DNA from: Patescibacteria group bacterium
GTDB lineage: Bacteria; Patescibacteriota; Minisyncoccia; Phycocordibacterales; BOKC01
DNA length: 64,000 nucleotides
Direction: 5' to 3'
Assembly: GCA_016860785.1 (NCBI GenBank)
Contig: BOKC01000002.1
Coordinates: forward strand, 59,723-123,722
Shown here: one piece after another, positions 1 to 8,302 of the stretch
Position numbering within the stretch: the first letter of the stretch is position 1
Layout of the letters: every line of letters starts with the position of its first letter
Program-made: the position numbers and the translations under genes
The notes under the pieces: generated by a model
Database searches by the model: none
The model's input: only the letters and a program-made list of their open reading frames with translations
What the model was told of the DNA's origin: nothing

Positions 1-592
1 CTTCATCTTTTTCAAAAAACTCAATTGGCCGGATGCCGTTATAAATTAAATGAATCTTCTTTTTTGTCCCCGGCCAATTCATATCGTTTACGGTTTTTTT
101 TGAAACAGCGATTGTTTTGTTGGTCATAAGAACTGTCAGCCATTGAAGAAATTTCCAAAGGAATTTTTGCCAGAAAAACTTACTGTCGTTGAAAGCCCAG
201 CCATGAGCAGTGAAGATAGTAATAGGGTATAGGGTATAGGGTTTAGGGTATAGAGAATAAATACGGGCGGAGAGGGTGCCGAGGAGGCCAATTTTGGAGC
301 TGTTGAGGTGGATAATATTCGGTTTTTCTTTTTTATAAATTCGGATAAGCTCAAAAAAAAGAAGAAAATCTTTGAAAGGATTTATGTTCCTCTGAGAATT
401 TTTTAATCGGATTGTTCGAATATTCTTTTCGGCCAATTTCTTTCCTAAAATGTCACCTTCACCGAAAGCGACGACGGTTTCAAAATCTTCTTTTGGCAAA
501 TTGGTCGCCAAGTCAAAAACATAGCGTTGCGCTCCTCCAAAATTACCCTTTGTAATTACGTACAAAACCCTCTTTTTTTGCCCTTTCCACAT
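1..592 (-). CDS. GT4-family glycosyltransferase, N-terminal part (runs off left edge)
   Basis: Reading the minus strand from ATG at 592-590 gives an uninterrupted frame to the window edge (197 codons). The protein starts MWKGQKKRVLYVITKGNFGG, followed by AQRYVFDLATNLP, the usual N-terminal Rossmann start of GT4 glycosyltransferases (glycine loop GNFGGAQ, then a DLA helix). Later come FTAHGW and a segment ending IYNGI, both typical of the family. The C-terminal nucleotide-sugar-binding half lies outside the window, so donor and acceptor are unknown. There is no Shine-Dalgarno site; a minus-strand promoter (TTGTCA, 17 bp, TAAGAT) ends nine bases before the ATG, suggesting an almost leaderless mRNA. 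An odd telomere-like heptamer array (222-253) lies in frame. Confidence 0.8.
   Translation of the reverse strand, partial: MWKGQKKRVLYVITKGNFGGAQRYVFDLATNLPKEDFETVVAFGEGDILGKKLAEKNIRTIRLKNSQRNINPFKDFLLFFELIRIYKKEKPNIIHLNSSKIGLLGTLSARIYSLYPKPYTLYPITIFTAHGWAFNDSKFFWQKFLWKFLQWLTVLMTNKTIAVSKKTVNDMNWPGTKKKIHLIYNGIRPIEFFEKDE
222..253. repeat. Heptamer array (TAGGGTA-type) inside the glycosyltransferase gene
   Basis: About four to five imperfect copies of a seven-base unit (TAGGGTA / TAGGGTT) are read in frame by the minus-strand gene as a Tyr-Pro-Lys-Pro-Tyr-Thr-Leu-Tyr-Pro stretch. This is low-complexity sequence within an otherwise normal domain, so it looks like a local expansion. Confidence 0.75.
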
Positions 593-623
593 TAGAAGTC
601 TATCTTATTGGAACTTTGAGTTT

Positions 624-652
624 TTGACAAGCTTCTAATATGCTGATACTTT
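624..652 (+). promoter_or_regulatory. Promoter of the XRE cassette, overlapping a divergent promoter
   Basis: TTGACA (624-629) is followed after 17 bp by TACTTT (647-652); GATACT (645-650) is an alternative -10. On the opposite strand TTGTCA overlaps the same bases and serves the glycosyltransferase at 592, with TAAGAT 17 bp away. The two -35 boxes therefore share DNA. Confidence 0.55.
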
Positions 653-697
653 AATCTTAGATTTGTCGCTCAGAAACTTCAGCCAGAGGAGTGCGAA

Positions 698-1063
698 ATG
701 CATGGAAGAAGGGGCAGAAAAAATGTTCAGGCCAAACACCGCCAGCGGGCATCGAGGTTTGTCAGAGATTGTCGGAAGAAGCTCGGCATATCTCAACGCG
801 AATTCGGTCTGATTTGCGGTGTGACCTCACAGACCGTGGGCAATTGGGAGACGGGGCGCAGTGCAATGCCTTTGGATCTCATCTTCCTGCTGAAAGCTTA
901 CGTCGCTCGCCGGGAGATCGGATGGGTTGAGTTGTTCTTCTTTGGCATAGAATTTCCTGAAAAACCCAAGAGGGTGGTGAGGAAGAAGGATACGAAGAGT
1001 CATCAGGCCGGCAGGATTAGGACGAAAGCGGGACGAAGAGCAGGAAGAGCGGAACGACCCTGA
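698..1063 (+). CDS. XRE-family helix-turn-helix regulator, 121 aa
   Basis: Residues about 18-70 form an HTH_3/XRE DNA-binding domain: RKKLGISQREFGLICGV, then a recognition helix in TSQTVGNWETGR. The C-terminal 35 residues are Arg/Lys-rich and probably disordered. Start choice is firm, since AGAGGAG (685-691) sits six bases before ATG 698. This is one of the few genes here with a clear Shine-Dalgarno site. Codons are richer in G+C than in its neighbours, and it has its own promoter and terminator, so it behaves as a single-gene cassette. The target is unknown; the neighbouring divergent glycosyltransferase promoter is a possible one. Confidence 0.8.
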   Translation: MHGRRGRKNVQAKHRQRASRFVRDCRKKLGISQREFGLICGVTSQTVGNWETGRSAMPLDLIFLLKAYVARREIGWVELFFFGIEFPEKPKRVVRKKDTKSHQAGRIRTKAGRRAGRAERP

Positions 1064-1069
1064 CAAAAC

Positions 1070-1095
1070 AAAACCCCCAACAGGGGGTTTTACAT
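1070..1095 (+). terminator. Rho-independent terminator of XRE cassette
   Basis: AAAACCCCC / GGGGGTTTT, nine perfect pairs around a four-base loop, followed by an AT-rich run directly after the XRE stop codon. Confidence 0.85.
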
Positions 1096-1114
1096 TTTAA
1101 GCCAGTTTCTATAG

Positions 1115-1120
1115 TATAAT
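1115..1120 (+). promoter_or_regulatory. -10 box of a leaderless promoter (sugar transferase)
   Basis: TATAAT ends eight bases before ATG 1129, so the transcript would begin at or within two bases of the start codon. No good -35 is seen. Confidence 0.6.
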
Positions 1121-1128
1121 TTTCTAAT

Positions 1129-2454
1129 ATGACTTTTTCGGGTAAAAAAGAAGCGTTTTTTCTGTTTTTTGGGGACTTACTAGTCTTTTTGGCTTCTCTT
1201 TGGCTAACTTTGTTTTTTAGATATCAGGAAATTCCCGGAAAGGAAGAATTTGTTAACCACCTTAAACCGTTTTCAATACTTTTTGCGGTTTGGTTTTTAG
1301 TGTTTTTTATCGCCGGACTTTATGAAAAACACACACTGATTTTTCAAAGTAAGCTACCAAACACCCTTCTGCATACTCAACTGGCAAACATTGTTATCGC
1401 TATCACTTTCTTTTATTTCATTCCCTTTTTTGGCATAACCCCAAAGACTAATCTCTTCATCTATCTCGCTATTTCTTTCATCCTGATTTTGTTTTGGAGA
1501 GTCAAAGGTCAAAAATTTTTCTATACCTCCAAGAGGCAAAATGCCATGCTAGTTGGCCACGGTGAAGAGATGAAAGAGTTGAAAGAAGAGGTTAATAATA
1601 ACGAACGTTACGGAATAAAATTTATTTCCTCTGTTGATTTAGAAGAAATCGATGGCTTGGATTTTAAAGAAGAAGTGCTCAAGACTGTCTATTCCGAAGA
1701 AGTATCAGTTATCGCTATAGATTTGAGAAGTGAAAAGGTCGAGTCAGTTTTGTCTAATTTTTACAACCTCATATTTTCTAAGGTTAAATTTGTTGATATG
1801 CACAAAGTTTACGAAGATATTTTTGACCGAGTTCCGATGTCGGTTTTGAAATACAACTGGTTTTTGGAAAATATCTCTACTGTCCACAATCCGACCTTTG
1901 ATTTTGTAAAAAGAGTCACTGACATATTTGCCGCTCTAGTTTTAGGATTAGTTTCTTTTGTCTTTTACCCAATTGTCTTTTTAGCTGTAAAACTTGATGA
2001 TGGTGGGCCGGTGTTTTTTGCCCAAAATAGAGTTGGTCAGAACAATAAGATTTTTAAAATTTTAAAATTTCGGTCCATGACTGTTGATGAGCCGAAAAAA
2101 ATAACCAAAGTTGGTAGTTTTTTGCGCCGGACCAGAATAGACGAATTACCTCAGCTCTGGAGTGTGTTGAAAGGGGATTTGTCCCTAATTGGACCTCGAC
2201 CGGAGATTCCTGAAATCGCTGAACTTTATGAGAAAAAAGTGCCCTATTATAATGTTCGCCATCTTATAAAACCCGGACTTTCCGGTTGGGCGCAACTTTA
2301 CCATCAAAATCCGCCGAAATTTAATGCTGATTTTGATGAAACTAAAACCAAGCTTTCTTATGATTTGTATTACATTAAAAATCGGTCTTTGATGCTTGAT
2401 TTAAAAATTGCTTTAAAAACTCTGAAGGCGCTTTTTATGACAAGTGGAATTTAA
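1129..2454 (+). CDS. Polyprenyl-phosphate sugar-1-phosphate transferase (WcaJ/WbaP type)
   Basis: This is a 441-aa membrane enzyme that would start glycan assembly by moving a sugar-1-phosphate from a nucleotide sugar onto undecaprenyl phosphate. Four hydrophobic segments (about residues 8-125) precede a CoA-binding-like Rossmann region. A further membrane segment near 265-290 leads into the bacterial sugar transferase domain. Its hallmarks are visible: KILKFRSM, RRTRIDELPQLWSVLKGD, SLIGPRPE and PGLSGWAQ. Length and domain order match the WcaJ/WbaP family. The gene is followed 17 bases later by an epimerase, so the two are probably co-transcribed. The sugar handled cannot be read from sequence. 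Confidence 0.9.
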   Translation: MTFSGKKEAFFLFFGDLLVFLASLWLTLFFRYQEIPGKEEFVNHLKPFSILFAVWFLVFFIAGLYEKHTLIFQSKLPNTLLHTQLANIVIAITFFYFIPFFGITPKTNLFIYLAISFILILFWRVKGQKFFYTSKRQNAMLVGHGEEMKELKEEVNNNERYGIKFISSVDLEEIDGLDFKEEVLKTVYSEEVSVIAIDLRSEKVESVLSNFYNLIFSKVKFVDMHKVYEDIFDRVPMSVLKYNWFLENISTVHNPTFDFVKRVTDIFAALVLGLVSFVFYPIVFLAVKLDDGGPVFFAQNRVGQNNKIFKILKFRSMTVDEPKKITKVGSFLRRTRIDELPQLWSVLKGDLSLIGPRPEIPEIAELYEKKVPYYNVRHLIKPGLSGWAQLYHQNPPKFNADFDETKTKLSYDLYYIKNRSLMLDLKIALKTLKALFMTSGI

Positions 2455-2471
2455 TTTTTTGAAAATAGAAA

Positions 2472-3395
2472 ATGGAAATAAACAAAAAAGTGGTAGTAAC
2501 CGGAGGCGCGGGATTTATTGGAACTAATCTGGTTAAAAGACTCTTGTCCTCTGGTTTTAAAGTTGTAGTTTTAGACAACTACGCCGGCGGTAAAAAAAAA
2601 GAACGTTTTCAGTCAGGCGCAGAATATGTTGAGGGTGATATTCGTGATGAAAAAATTTTATCTGAGGTTTTTAAAGGTGCCAATGGAGTTTTTCATCTCG
2701 CGGCTTTGCCAAGGGTCGCTGATTCTGTAGAAAAACCGAAAGAAACTCACGATGTCAATGTGAATGGAACTCTTGCGGTTTTATTGTCAGCTAAAAAAGC
2801 CGGAATTAAAAGGGTTGTTTTTGCTTCTTCCAGTGCCGCTTATGGTCAGCTATCAGAAGATAAATATCCGGTCAAAGAAGACAATATGGTAAAATCCCCG
2901 ATTTCTCCTTACGGGTTGCATAAACTGGTAGGTGAACATTATTGTAAAATTTTTTCTAGGGAATTTGGTTTAGAAACAGTTTCCCTGATCTATTTTAATG
3001 TTTATGGTGAATATGCTGATCCGGATGGGGCTTACGCTTTGGTTATCGGACGTTTTTTAAAACAAAAGCAAGAAGGCAAGCCAATGACAATTTGTGGCGA
3101 TGGCGAGTATTATCGAGATTATGTTCATGTTGAGGATGTTGCTAAAGCTAATATTTTGGCGATGGAAAGTAAAATGGTTGGAGGTGGAGAGACTATAAAC
3201 ATTGGTAGCGGTCAGGCTTTTTCCGTAAAACAAATTGCTAAAATAATTGGCGGAGACTGCGTTTACGTCCCTCCAAGACCGGGAGATGTGCTTTACACTT
3301 GCGCTGATATTTCAAAAGCCAAAAGTGTTCTAAAATGGGAGCCGAAAATTATGCTTGCGGATGGAATAGAAAGTCTTAAAAAAACATATTTGTAA
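2472..3395 (+). CDS. NAD-dependent sugar epimerase/dehydratase (extended SDR)
   Basis: This 307-aa protein belongs to the UDP-glucose 4-epimerase-like extended SDR family. The N-terminal VVTGGAGFIGTNL is the NAD-binding glycine motif. FASSSAAYG provides the catalytic Ser/Thr region, and YGLHK is the YxxxK catalytic pair. YRDYVHVEDVAKA is the conserved C-terminal substrate-domain motif. It follows the sugar transferase closely, so it probably supplies or modifies the nucleotide sugar for it. Exact activity (4-epimerase or other) is not decidable. Confidence 0.87.
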   Translation: MEINKKVVVTGGAGFIGTNLVKRLLSSGFKVVVLDNYAGGKKKERFQSGAEYVEGDIRDEKILSEVFKGANGVFHLAALPRVADSVEKPKETHDVNVNGTLAVLLSAKKAGIKRVVFASSSAAYGQLSEDKYPVKEDNMVKSPISPYGLHKLVGEHYCKIFSREFGLETVSLIYFNVYGEYADPDGAYALVIGRFLKQKQEGKPMTICGDGEYYRDYVHVEDVAKANILAMESKMVGGGETINIGSGQAFSVKQIAKIIGGDCVYVPPRPGDVLYTCADISKAKSVLKWEPKIMLADGIESLKKTYL

Positions 3396-3455
3396 GACCG
3401 TATTTTTTAATGTATAATCGCCGAACAAGTTTTTATTTTTTTGTTTTTTTCAAAA

Positions 3456-4784
3456 ATGTTTTCAAGCAATAAATATATTATTTTTTCTGTTTTACTGCTT
3501 TTTTTGTCAACTGGACTAGCGTTTTTTATTGTTCGTACAGAAGGTGAAAACTCTAGATTCGCTTTTCGTTTCGGGCTTGATTTGAAAGGTGGCAGTCATC
3601 TGGTTTATGACGCTGATGTTTCTGGTCTGGGAGACGGAAGGAGTGTGGATGATGCCATGTCGTCTTTGAGAGAAGTGATTGAAAGGCGAGTAAATATTTT
3701 TGGAGTTTCAGAGCCAATCGTTCAGATTGAGAGGGGCGGTTTAGCAGGAGAAGAAAATCGACTTATTGTTGAATTACCTGGGATAACTGATCTCAAAGAA
3801 GCCGTTCAACTTATCGGAAAGACTCCGCTTCTGGAGTTCAAATTGATGTCGGATGAATCTTCCGTCGAGCCAGATTCCGAAGGAGAAATTTTAATGAACC
3901 TCGAAGAAATTTTTGTTGATACTGGCTTGACCGGCAGAATGCTTGATAGGGCGCGATTGGAATTTGATCAAACAACCAGAGAGCCAATAGTACTAATCTC
4001 TTTTAATTCCGAGGGGCGGGCTTTATTTGCTGAAATTACAAGAAATAACATTGGCAAACCACTTGCTATTTTTCTAGATGGCGCACCGATATCCATACCT
4101 ATTGTCAGGGAAGAAATAAGAGACGGGAACGCCCAGATTTCCGGCAATTTTAGTCCGCAAGAGGGTAGAGACTTAGTGCGTGATTTGAATTTCGGCGCAT
4201 TACCCGTGCCGATTGAATTAATTTCAACCCAAAGCATCGGTGCTTCTTTGGGTGAGAAAATACTAGATGAAGGAGTTAGAGCGGGGGTCTTTGGTTTTGC
4301 TTTAGTTGTTTTATTTATGATTGTCTGGTACAGATTGCCCGGATTTTTGGCCTCACTTTCTCTTGTGGTCTACGTCATTTTAATGCTGGCTTTATTTAAA
4401 CTTATTCCGGTAACTTTAACCGCTGCTGGAATTGCCGGATTTATTTTATCAATCGGAATGGCGATAGACGCAAATGTTCTTATTTTTGAGAGAATGAAAG
4501 AGGAATTAAGGTCGGGTAAAAAAAGAGAGCAGGCAATCAAGGACGGTTTTTCCAGGTCATGGCTTTCGATAAGGGACAGCAACGTCTCCAGCTTAATTAC
4601 TGCTGTTATTCTTTTCTTTATCGCTACTTCGCTGGTCAAGGGCTTTGCTCTGATTTTTGGTCTCGGTGTTTTAATTAGTATGCTTTCGGCGATTTTTATT
4701 ACTAGAACTTTTCTTCTGGCGGTAGCGACTGAAAATCCGAGAACTGATTTTTTATTCGGTAGCGGAACAAAAAAAACTAAATAA
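3456..4784 (+). CDS. secD: Protein translocase subunit SecD
   Basis: SecD works with SecF as a proton-driven partner of SecYEG/SecA in protein export. The N-terminal membrane segment is followed by FGLDLKGGSHLVYDAD, the family signature. The periplasmic P1 region spans about 60-260, and five hydrophobic segments fill 270-435 with the conserved GMAIDANVLIFERMKEE motif. ATG 3456 is preferred; an in-frame TTG at 3441 would add five residues. A TATAAT lies at about 3411-3416. It ends two bases before secF, giving the usual secDF pair. At about 442 aa it is shorter than the E. coli protein, as in many non-proteobacteria. Confidence 0.95.
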   Translation: MFSSNKYIIFSVLLLFLSTGLAFFIVRTEGENSRFAFRFGLDLKGGSHLVYDADVSGLGDGRSVDDAMSSLREVIERRVNIFGVSEPIVQIERGGLAGEENRLIVELPGITDLKEAVQLIGKTPLLEFKLMSDESSVEPDSEGEILMNLEEIFVDTGLTGRMLDRARLEFDQTTREPIVLISFNSEGRALFAEITRNNIGKPLAIFLDGAPISIPIVREEIRDGNAQISGNFSPQEGRDLVRDLNFGALPVPIELISTQSIGASLGEKILDEGVRAGVFGFALVVLFMIVWYRLPGFLASLSLVVYVILMLALFKLIPVTLTAAGIAGFILSIGMAIDANVLIFERMKEELRSGKKREQAIKDGFSRSWLSIRDSNVSSLITAVILFFIATSLVKGFALIFGLGVLISMLSAIFITRTFLLAVATENPRTDFLFGSGTKKTK

Positions 4785-4786
4785 TT

Positions 4787-5713
4787 ATGATTGTCATCAA
4801 ATACAAAAAAATATTTTTGGCGGTTTCCGGTCTTTTGGTCGCCCTGTCTTTGTTTTTGGTTTTGTTTGTTGGTTTAAATATTGGTATTGATTTTCGCGGT
4901 GGGTCAATTTTGGAAGTCCGGTATCAAGATAGTTCACCCTCTCTTGAAGAATTGAGAATAGCTGTCGCTTCTGTTGAAAGCATAGAGAGTTTTAGTTTGC
5001 GAGATTCGGATGAAGGAAGGTTTATCCTAAGGACAGATTTTATTTCCGATGACCAGAAAAAGGAAATACTTTCAGCAATGACTTTTGGTGACAATTTTGA
5101 GCCGTTGGAAGAACGATTCAGCGCTGTCGGTCCGCTTATTGGTGACGAATTAAAAAAGAAGGCCTGGGTCGCTATCGCTGTTGCCATTGTGGCTATTATT
5201 CTTTTTATCGCTTTTGCATTCAGGAAAGTTTCTGTCGGCCTACCTATTCAAGGCGGGGTGTCTTCTTGGAAATACGGCTTTGCGGCTACCATTGCCTTGG
5301 CTCATGACATTATAATTCCGCTCGGGATTTTTTCTCTTCTCGGTCTCTTTATGGGGGCGGAGGTTGATGTGCTTTTTGTGATGGCGCTTCTCGCTATTCT
5401 CGGTTTTTCAGTTAACGATACCATTGTGGTCTTTGATAGGATTCGCGAAAATCTGCGACTTAATCAAGAAAATAATCTTAAGGAAGATTTTTCTTTGACC
5501 GTCGGTAAGAGTTTGAACCAAACTTATGTTCGGTCTATCAACACCTCTCTAACTACTTTATTGGTGCTTTTAACCTTGTTCTTTTTAGGCGGGGAAGTAA
5601 TCAAAAATTTCACTTTAGTTCTGATTGCCGGCGTTATTGTCGGAACTTACTCCTCTATCTTTTTGGCCTCCCCGCTTCTAATTCTGATGGGGAATTTGAA
5701 GAAGGGAAGTTAA
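4787..5713 (+). CDS. secF: Protein translocase subunit SecF
   Basis: A 308-aa protein, partner of SecD. The N-terminal helix is followed by NIGIDFRGGSILEVRY, the SecF signature. Five further membrane segments lie in 125-305, including GFSVNDTIVVFDRIRENLR. It is translationally adjacent to secD (2-bp gap, no Shine-Dalgarno). It is normal in length, and the operon ends before the 16S unit. Confidence 0.95.
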   Translation: MIVIKYKKIFLAVSGLLVALSLFLVLFVGLNIGIDFRGGSILEVRYQDSSPSLEELRIAVASVESIESFSLRDSDEGRFILRTDFISDDQKKEILSAMTFGDNFEPLEERFSAVGPLIGDELKKKAWVAIAVAIVAIILFIAFAFRKVSVGLPIQGGVSSWKYGFAATIALAHDIIIPLGIFSLLGLFMGAEVDVLFVMALLAILGFSVNDTIVVFDRIRENLRLNQENNLKEDFSLTVGKSLNQTYVRSINTSLTTLLVLLTLFFLGGEVIKNFTLVLIAGVIVGTYSSIFLASPLLILMGNLKKGS

Positions 5714-5779
5714 CTTCTAACCTACGCCAACCCTGCTTTGGCAGCATATTTCGTTATTAATCTTGCTAGTTTTTTTGTC

Positions 5780-5807
5780 TTGACACCAATTTTCTATCGT
5801 CTATACT
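5780..5807 (+). promoter_or_regulatory. Strong promoter of the 16S rRNA unit
   Basis: TTGACA (5780-5785) is followed after 16 bp by TATACT (5802-5807). Just downstream, CACCTCTT / TAGAGGTG (about 5812-5833) can form a hairpin at the start of the transcript. The rest of 5714-6011 holds no gene. Confidence 0.75.
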
Positions 5808-5965
5808 ACTACCACCTCTTAAAGTAGAGGTGTGTTCTTTGAAATGTCAAAATAGAATGTATTCAAAAAATAAGTGCAAGTTAAATAAAATTCCAAAAAA
5901 TTAGCTAGGAAATCAAATTAGAATTATAGATTAGAGATTATAAATTCCGCGCCAAGCGCGGTGGT

Positions 5966-5991
5966 ATTATCTTTTGTTTTGTTCCGTTCTA
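5966..5991 (+). other. Pre-16S processing stem, 5' arm
   Basis: These 26 bases pair with 8581-8606 on the far side of the 16S gene (25 of 26 match as perfect complement). Such long flanking stems are the usual RNase III sites that release precursor 16S rRNA. The arm starts 46 bases before the mature 5' end. Confidence 0.85.
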
Positions 5992-7115
5992 AAAGATTTG
6001 TTAAACAAATCTTAATTAAGAGTTTGATCCTAGCTCAGGATGAACGCTGGCGGCGTGGATAAGGCATGCAAGTCGAGTGGGTTTAGACCCACGGCAGACG
6101 AGGTAGTAACACGTAGGTACGTACCCCAGAGTCGGGCATAATTCGCCGAAAGGTGAGCTAATTCCCGATGGCGTGGAAACACTAAAAGAGCAATCTGCTC
6201 TGGGAACGGCCTGCGGGCTATCAGCTAGTTGGTAGGGTAATGGCCTACCAAGGCTTTGACGGCTAGGGGAGCTGAGAGGCTGACCCCCACCGATGGTACT
6301 GAGACACGGACCATACTCCTACGGGAGGCCGCAGTCGAGAATCTTCCGCAATGGGCGAAAGCCTGACGGAGCGACGCCGCGTGGTTGATGAAGTCCCTTT
6401 GGGACGTAAAAACCTTTTATCGGGGAGAAAGTTTATTGATAGTACCCGAAGAATAAGGGGCCTCTAAACTCGTGCCAGCAGAGGCGGTAATACGAGTGCC
6501 CCAAGCGTTATCCGGAATTACTGGGCGTAAAGGGTGTGTAGGCGGTTCTATTAGTCCCCTGTTAAATTCCTCGGCTTAACCGAGGGCCCGCGGGGGAAAC
6601 GGTAGAACTGGAGGATGTGAGAGGTCTATGGAACTCATGGTGTAGGGGTGAAATCCGTTGATATCATGGGGAACACCAAAAGCGAAGGCAATAGACTGGC
6701 GCATTCCTGACGCTGAGACACGAAAGCGTGGGTAGCGAACGGGATTAGATACCCCGGTAGTCCACGCCCTAAACGATCTTGACTAGCTTTTCGGAGTATC
6801 GACCCTCTGAGAGGCGAAGCTAACGCGTTAAGTCAAGCGCCTGGGTAGTACGAGCGCAAGCTTAAAACTCAAAGGAATAGACGGGGACTTGCACAAGCAG
6901 TGGATTATGTGGTTTAATTCGATGGTAAACGAAGAACCTTACCCAGGTTTGAAACCCTAATGAATCCAGTTGGAAACAGCTGGAGTCCGCAAGGACATTA
7001 GGGCAGGTGCTGCATGGCCGTCGTCAGTTCGTGGTTTGAGCTGTTCCCTTAAGTGGGGTAACGAACGCAACCCTCGTCGTCTGTTACAAGTGTCAGACGA
7101 GACCGCCCAGCACAG

Positions 7116-7216
7116 TGCACACGAAGTGTGCAGGCACTAGGTTTTTAGGCACTAGGCGCTAGGAAATTCCTAGAGTCTAAACTAGGTACCTAGAGACTGT
7201 ATTCGCTTCGCGAATA
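7116..7216 (+). other. Expansion segment in the h39 region of 16S rRNA
   Basis: Where E. coli has a short CCAG..CUGG hairpin (about position 1140), this gene has a 10-bp stem (7106-7115 with 7217-7226) carrying 101 extra bases. The insert has hairpins at both ends, TGCACAC-GAA-GTGTGCA (7116-7132) and TATTCGC-TTC-GCGAATA (7200-7216). The middle has repeated CACTAGG and CCTAGAG units. It has no coding capacity and could be retained in the mature rRNA. Confidence 0.75.
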
Positions 7217-7453
7217 CTGTGCTGGGAGGAAGGCGAGGATGACGCCAGGTCAGCATGGTCCTTTGACGCCTGGGGCTACACACATAATACAATGGCGGCT
7301 ACAGAAGGTCGCGACGGAGTAATCCTGAGCCAACCCTTTAAAAGCCGCCCCAGTTCGGATTGGGGGCTGCAACTCGACCCCATGAAGTTGGAATTGCTAG
7401 TAATCGCGGGTCAGCTATACCGCGGTGAATACGTTCTCAAGTCTTGTACTCAC

Positions 7454-8302
7454 AATAAAAGCGCGCAGCAGCTATATTTTCTAAGTGGTTAAAATCCACT
7501 CTCTGCCTTGTCAGGCAGACGTAGCAGAAAGATAGCGCATATCCGCGAGGATATGCGTTGAGGATCTGAATGCAAAGAGCAGCCCAACGTAAAAAAGAGT
7601 GTATTGACCTATCAGTGGGCGGTGAGGGTAGGGAAAATACATAAAAAACTCTGTTGGGATGTTTGGAACAGAATTTATAGTGACCTGTGGAGATCTGATG
7701 CTGTTTCCAATGAAAATTGGAATATAATTAAACTGACGCAGCGTCAGAAGTCAGCTGAGTCATAGTAGTCTACCTACGGTAGATGAAGGTACTCACTCTT
7801 ATGCATAATCTTACGCCAGATTATATTGTAGGTCTTGTAGATGGTGAAGGAAGCTTTACTGTTTATATAAGGAATATTGATATAGAAAAAAAGGTGAAAC
7901 GACGTGTTGTTGTAGAACCGAAATTTTATATCAAACTTATCGAAAAAGATAAGAACATTCTTTATTCCCTTAACCAATTCTTTGGATGCGGAAGTGTATA
8001 TTTTCAAAAAGATATGCGTCCAAATCACCAGAATTGTTATAGGTACGAGGTCTATAATCGAAGGGATCTTTCTGAAGTTATCATCCCATTCTTCAAGAAG
8101 TATAAACTCAAATTTAATTCTAAAAGAAAAGATTTTGAGAAATTCTGTCTTCTAATGGAAATGATAAAAAAAGAAAGTCATCTTAAGGAATCAGGATTAA
8201 GAAAAATGTTTGCTATAAAGCAGACAATGCATTAGAGCTCGCCGTATACGGGAAATCCGTCTGTGCGGTGGGAACATCAATTCGTAGTTTAGCGAAAATA
8301 TT
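7454..8302 (+). mobile_element. Self-splicing-type intron in 16S rRNA with homing endonuclease
   Basis: The universal block around E. coli 1391-1407 is broken between CTTGTACTCAC (ending 7453) and CGCCCGTC (from 8303). Rejoining gives CTTGTACTCACCGCCCGTC, one change from the norm. Between them lie about 330 nt of structured RNA, a LAGLIDADG gene (7783-8235), and a hairpin at about 8234-8273 with a GAAA loop and a two-base bulge. The class is unresolved. LAGLIDADG genes favour group I, while the 3' hairpin resembles group II domain V; neither a group I core nor a GUGYG 5' end was found with confidence. Boundaries are good to a few bases. Confidence 0.8.
7783..8235 (+). CDS. LAGLIDADG homing endonuclease (intron-encoded)
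   Basis: This 150-aa protein has a single LAGLIDADG motif, DYIVGLVDGEGSF (about residues 13-25), with the acidic Asp/Glu at its end, so it would act as a homodimer. The following Lys/Arg-rich beta region and FFKKYKLKFNSKRKDFEKF helix fit the LAGLIDADG_1 family. It would cut intronless 16S genes at the insertion site to spread the intron and may also help splicing. The stop codon overlaps the start of the 3' structured RNA. A second in-frame ATG at 7801 is possible. It looks intact. Confidence 0.9.
   Translation: MKVLTLMHNLTPDYIVGLVDGEGSFTVYIRNIDIEKKVKRRVVVEPKFYIKLIEKDKNILYSLNQFFGCGSVYFQKDMRPNHQNCYRYEVYNRRDLSEVIIPFFKKYKLKFNSKRKDFEKFCLLMEMIKKESHLKESGLRKMFAIKQTMH

Noticed and set aside
7292..7492. 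66-aa plus-strand frame
   Set aside because: It lies within 16S rRNA exon sequence and the intron start.
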